The position numbers and the translations under genes are program-made. From Syntrophaceae bacterium UBA6109 (GTDB lineage: Bacteria > Desulfobacterota > Syntrophia > Syntrophales > UBA6109): a stretch of 64,000 bases of DNA. Below the pieces are notes generated by a model. It was given only the letters and a program-made list of their open reading frames with translations. It ran no database searches and was not told the DNA's origin. The stretch's first letter is position 1. Each line of letters begins with the position of its first letter. Shown piece after piece: positions 61,279 to 64,000 of the stretch. The stretch covers positions 10,001 to 74,000 of the forward strand of contig DIWJ01000052.1 of assembly GCA_002428445.1 (NCBI GenBank), in the 5' to 3' direction.

Positions 61279-61307
61279 CTTCTATCGCCAAAAGGGGGAA
61301 ATGTCAA
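61279..61307 (-). promoter_or_regulatory. Sigma70-type promoter of the CoA-transferase/lyase/hydratase genes
   Basis: On the minus strand, TTGACA, a 17-base spacer and TAGAAG. Confidence 0.6.
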
Positions 61308-61330
61308 CGCCGATATCGAAAAGGGATGGC

Positions 61331-61344
61331 ATATGCTCGCATAT
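61331..61344. promoter_or_regulatory. Short palindrome upstream of the promoter
   Basis: ATATGC-TC-GCATAT lies 24 bases upstream of the -35 element and could bind an activator or repressor. No regulator gene is adjacent. Confidence 0.35.
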
Positions 61345-61520
61345 CGATAGAACTTCGGATCGCGTCCCGCTGTTCCGTCCCCGGCGACAAACGCCGGCTT
61401 CCGGCTCCTTTTTCGAGGGCGAGCGCGGTTCAACGCTGCGAATGATATGGGGCGACAGGGTGCGGCTGAGAAGGGAGTCCGAGACGAACCGCAGGACAAC
61501 ATTGAAAAGGGTCGGCGTCT

Positions 61521-62309
61521 CTACCGGGACAGCGGCGTCGGCTGATACCAGCGGTTCCGGTCGGCGTCGTAAAACCACTTGTCGGGGAAACCGCGTTTCC
61601 GGATGTACGTCGGGTGTTCCGCCCAGGAGATCAGTTCCTGATAGGCCTGGTGAATCTTGCGGAAGGTCGAGGGATCTCCACCCAGATCGGGGTGGTGGAT
61701 CTTGGCCTGCGTCCGGTAGGCGTTCTTGATCAGGCCGGGAAGCTCCGGTGAATACATTTGCGCCGTCCCGAGTTTCAGATACGACAGCGCCGCGCCCTTA
61801 ACGTTCGGAATCCTGAGTTCCACGGGCTTTACGGTACAGCCGTCTTCGCGATTCCTGAACGCGTGGTCGAGAACACGCCGCGAGGCGAGGTAATACTTGT
61901 TGGTCCTTCCCTTCTCCGCCCACCAGATCCTGCCGAGGGAATCCGCCATCCTGCTGAAATCCTCCCGGGGCTTTGCCTTCGCAGCGCGCGGATAGAAGAA
62001 ACTGAAGATCTCCTTCGATCCGGAGATCATGACGTCGAGAACGACGAGTTCATCGGAAAAATGAAAAGCGGCGAAACGTGCATTCAGGGCCTGGATCAGG
62101 CCCGTTCGCATCTCCAATTGGTGGCGAAGCTTCTGCCGGCAATCGATCGAACAATACCGGCGCCGGGCCATTCCCTCCGTCGTGCCGCACGACAGGCACT
62201 TCCTCTGTCCGTGCGGCGTCTTGTGCAATATCGAAGAGGCGGATCCGCTCCGGGCCGAAAGACGGACAAAGACCTTCCCGGAGGGGACCAGGTGCGTACA
62301 CGCATCCAT
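61521..62309 (-). CDS. Zinc-finger protein with C-terminal J domain
   Basis: A 262-residue protein. Near residue 38 four cysteines (CLSCGTTEG, then RRYCSIDCRQKL) form a probable zinc finger. The middle 110 residues (LDVMISGSKEIFSFFYP; RMADSLGRIWW; KYYLASRRVLDHAF) match no family I know. A C-terminal J domain (about 175-235) keeps the HPD motif (KIHHPDLGGD), so it should stimulate an Hsp70. J domains are more often N-terminal. The start at 62309 lies just past the cysS stop (62311), with GGAGG inside the end of cysS. The client is unknown. Confidence 0.75.
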   Translation of the reverse strand: MDACTHLVPSGKVFVRLSARSGSASSILHKTPHGQRKCLSCGTTEGMARRRYCSIDCRQKLRHQLEMRTGLIQALNARFAAFHFSDELVVLDVMISGSKEIFSFFYPRAAKAKPREDFSRMADSLGRIWWAEKGRTNKYYLASRRVLDHAFRNREDGCTVKPVELRIPNVKGAALSYLKLGTAQMYSPELPGLIKNAYRTQAKIHHPDLGGDPSTFRKIHQAYQELISWAEHPTYIRKRGFPDKWFYDADRNRWYQPTPLSR

Positions 62310-62310
62310 A

Positions 62311-63783
62311 TCACTCGACCCTCCAGATCGTACCGGAAGGCGAGTCCTGGATGACGACTTTCCTGGCGGCCAGGATGTCCCGGATTTCGTCCGCGCGCCG
62401 CCAGTCCTTCGCCGCACGGGCCTTGGTTCTTTCTTCCACGAGACGGTCGATCTCGCCGGCGTCCAGGCCGAGGTGCGCGGTTCTCCGTTCCCTGTCCTTG
62501 AGAAAATAGGCTTCCGGGTCTTCCCGAAGCAGCCCCAGCACGGCGCCGATCTTCTCGAAGACGCCCCGTACCTCCGCCATCAGCGGCGCCGCCGCGCTTC
62601 CGGCGGAAAATCCCTTCCCGGCAAAGCACCCGTTGAGATATCGCGAGGTTTCAAAGAGATGCCCAATCGCCCGGGCCGTATTGAAGTCATCCTCCATGGC
62701 GGCGTGGAAGTTTCGTTCCAATTCCGCCAGGCGCGCAGAAATTTCCTCTCCGCGGGAAGGAGCGGATCCGCGCTGTACCGTCTCCGCCGCGGCACCGAGA
62801 TCTCGTGCAGACTTGAGCGTGCCGTATAGCCTGTTGAGCCCCGTCCGCGCTTCCTCCATTGCCTCGCTGGAAAAGTCGAGAGGACTGCGGTAATGGCCCT
62901 GCAGTATGAAAAGCCTCAGAACTTCCGGGTGATAGGTTTTCAGGATCTCCTTGACCGTGAAGACGTTGCCCAGCGATTTTGACATCTTTTCGCTGTTGAT
63001 GCGCACGAATCCGTTGTGCATCCAGTAGGCGGCCAGCGGTTTGCCCGTCGCCCCTTCCGACTGCGCGATCTCATTTTCGTGATGGGGAAAGATGAGGTCC
63101 GCACCACCGCCGTGGATATCGAACTGTTCGCCCAGATATCTCTGGCTCATAACCGAACACTCGATATGCCATCCCGGCCTTCCGGTTCCCCACGGGCTTT
63201 CCCAGAACGGTTCGCCGGGTTTGCTCGTTTTCCAGAGGACGAAATCCAGGGGGTTGCCCTTCCGCTCGTTGACCTCGACCCTCGCGCCGGCAAGCAGTTC
63301 TTCCGTGCTTCTTCCGGAGAGCTTTCCGTACGATCGGAATCGGTCGACGGCATAGTAGACGTTCCCGTCCACAACATAGGCAAGGCCCGCATCGACAAGC
63401 CTCCGGATCAGCCGGATCATGCCGTCGATGTTCTCGGTAGCTCTCGGTGCAAAGGTCGGCGGGGCGACGCCGAGCGCACGCATATCTTCGTCATGCTCGG
63501 CAATATAACGCTCCGCAATCGCCGCAATGCCGAGGCCGAGGCGGTTGGCCTTTTCGATGATCTTGTCGTCCACGTCCGTAAAATTTTTCACATACGTGAC
63601 CGCGTACCCGCGATCACGAAGATATCGCACGACCACGTCGAACACGACGGCCGAGCGTGCGTGACCGACATGGCAGACGTCATAGGCGGTAATCCCGCAG
63701 ACGTAGAGACCAACCTTCCCCTCCGAGAGGGGAACAAATTCCTCTTTGCGCTTGGTCTGGGTATTATAAATTTTCACAGCCAT
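62311..63783 (-). CDS. cysS: Cysteinyl-tRNA synthetase
   Basis: A 490-residue canonical CysRS. It has the zinc cysteine in LYVCGITAYD near 29, the HIGH motif as HVGHARS near 38, WHIECSVMS near 208 and FPHHENEIAQSE near 230 (zinc ligands), and KMSKSLGN near 268. Length is normal. It should be the housekeeping enzyme, in contrast with the diverged paralogue at 3343-4557. The zinc-finger/J-domain gene follows directly. Confidence 0.96.
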   Translation of the reverse strand: MAVKIYNTQTKRKEEFVPLSEGKVGLYVCGITAYDVCHVGHARSAVVFDVVVRYLRDRGYAVTYVKNFTDVDDKIIEKANRLGLGIAAIAERYIAEHDEDMRALGVAPPTFAPRATENIDGMIRLIRRLVDAGLAYVVDGNVYYAVDRFRSYGKLSGRSTEELLAGARVEVNERKGNPLDFVLWKTSKPGEPFWESPWGTGRPGWHIECSVMSQRYLGEQFDIHGGGADLIFPHHENEIAQSEGATGKPLAAYWMHNGFVRINSEKMSKSLGNVFTVKEILKTYHPEVLRLFILQGHYRSPLDFSSEAMEEARTGLNRLYGTLKSARDLGAAAETVQRGSAPSRGEEISARLAELERNFHAAMEDDFNTARAIGHLFETSRYLNGCFAGKGFSAGSAAAPLMAEVRGVFEKIGAVLGLLREDPEAYFLKDRERRTAHLGLDAGEIDRLVEERTKARAAKDWRRADEIRDILAARKVVIQDSPSGTIWRVE

Positions 63784-63930
63784 CTTCCTGTATCCACCGT
63801 CCTGTCACTTCCGGGAACATGCCCGCCGCTGGCCGGATCCGGTGCAGGAAAGCCGGCGATGGCGGCTTGTCATGCGTCAGCGGGAACCCTCCCGCTCCGT
63901 TCCGCCCGGCACTCCCTGCAAGGTCGATTG

Positions 63931-63959
63931 TGTTTACGGGAACAGCGGACAGAAGTCAA
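63931..63959 (-). promoter_or_regulatory. Sigma70-type promoter of cysS
   Basis: On the minus strand, TTGACT, a 17-base spacer and TAAACA lie 148 bases before the cysS start. The remaining bases from 63784 to 64000 hold no gene I can support. Confidence 0.55.
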
Positions 63960-64000
63960 GACCGGTCGTTTCCGGAAACCCGCACATCAGGTTCATGTTC

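Larger units (their letters stand above)
61112..61520. other. Control region upstream of the CoA-transferase gene
   Basis: This 409-base gap holds a minus-strand promoter (61279-61307), a short palindrome upstream of it (61331-61344) and a small hairpin at 61381-61397 that may end the upstream gene. No gene is seen. Confidence 0.5.

Overview
The window reads as a chromosomal segment from an anaerobic, GC-rich deltaproteobacterium, most likely a Syntrophales-like member of the Desulfobacterota. This is an inference from gene content: two fumarate reductase/succinate dehydrogenase operons, split class I fumarases, malic enzyme, TRAP and TTT carboxylate transporters, a GlcD/GlcF-type oxidoreductase pair, CoA-transferase and CitE-like genes, and sigma54 control. 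Protein-coding density is high. No rRNA, tRNA or CRISPR array was seen, and no intact insertion sequence.

Layout. 1-5 kb: the end of an outer-membrane barrel gene, a DegQ-like protease, a MATE exporter, a diverged CysRS paralogue and a YtxH protein. 5.3-17.7 kb, all on the minus strand: a PrpR-like sigma54 activator, then a sigma54 promoter, an exported fumarase-superfamily lyase, a TctCBA transporter, an MmgE/PrpD protein, a cytosolic lyase of the same superfamily and a GlcD/GlcF pair. This looks like one inducible operon for an unknown carboxylate. 18-21 kb: a MinD-like ATPase, a J-like/RodZ-HTH protein and a SPOR membrane protein. 21-24 kb: ZnuACB plus a Fur-family regulator behind a palindromic operator. 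24-34 kb: MoaC, a small membrane protein, a Fis homologue, a 1.26 kb-residue GATase/SIS protein, PyrG, a DapA-like protein with a changed active site and an M20 peptidase. 34-39 kb: PurQ, fused PurSL and a membrane protein with polymer-forming-type repeats.

39-48.7 kb, minus strand: malic enzyme, fumarase alpha/beta and FrdACDB, followed by a TRAP transporter. Together they connect pyruvate, malate, fumarate and succinate with uptake of a carboxylate. 49-51 kb: a Usp protein and a CsgG-like lipoprotein. 51-61 kb, minus strand: a second carboxylate cluster with CaiB-type CoA transferase, CitE-like lyase, a second class I hydratase pair, a second Frd/Sdh complex with a fused membrane anchor, a second MmgE/PrpD and a DapA-family aldolase. 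Its enzyme types fit conversion of methylsuccinate or mesaconate through citramalyl-CoA to acetyl-CoA and pyruvate, which is the main hypothesis offered here. The window ends with a zinc-finger/J-domain protein and the canonical cysS.

The two carboxylate clusters and the central C4 operon share chemistry (fumarate, malate, 2-hydroxy acids, reduced quinone), so the segment looks like a metabolic island for dicarboxylate use. The stretch from about 5.3 to 13.9 kb appears visibly less GC-rich than its flanks, which may point to acquisition; GC was judged by eye, not calculated.
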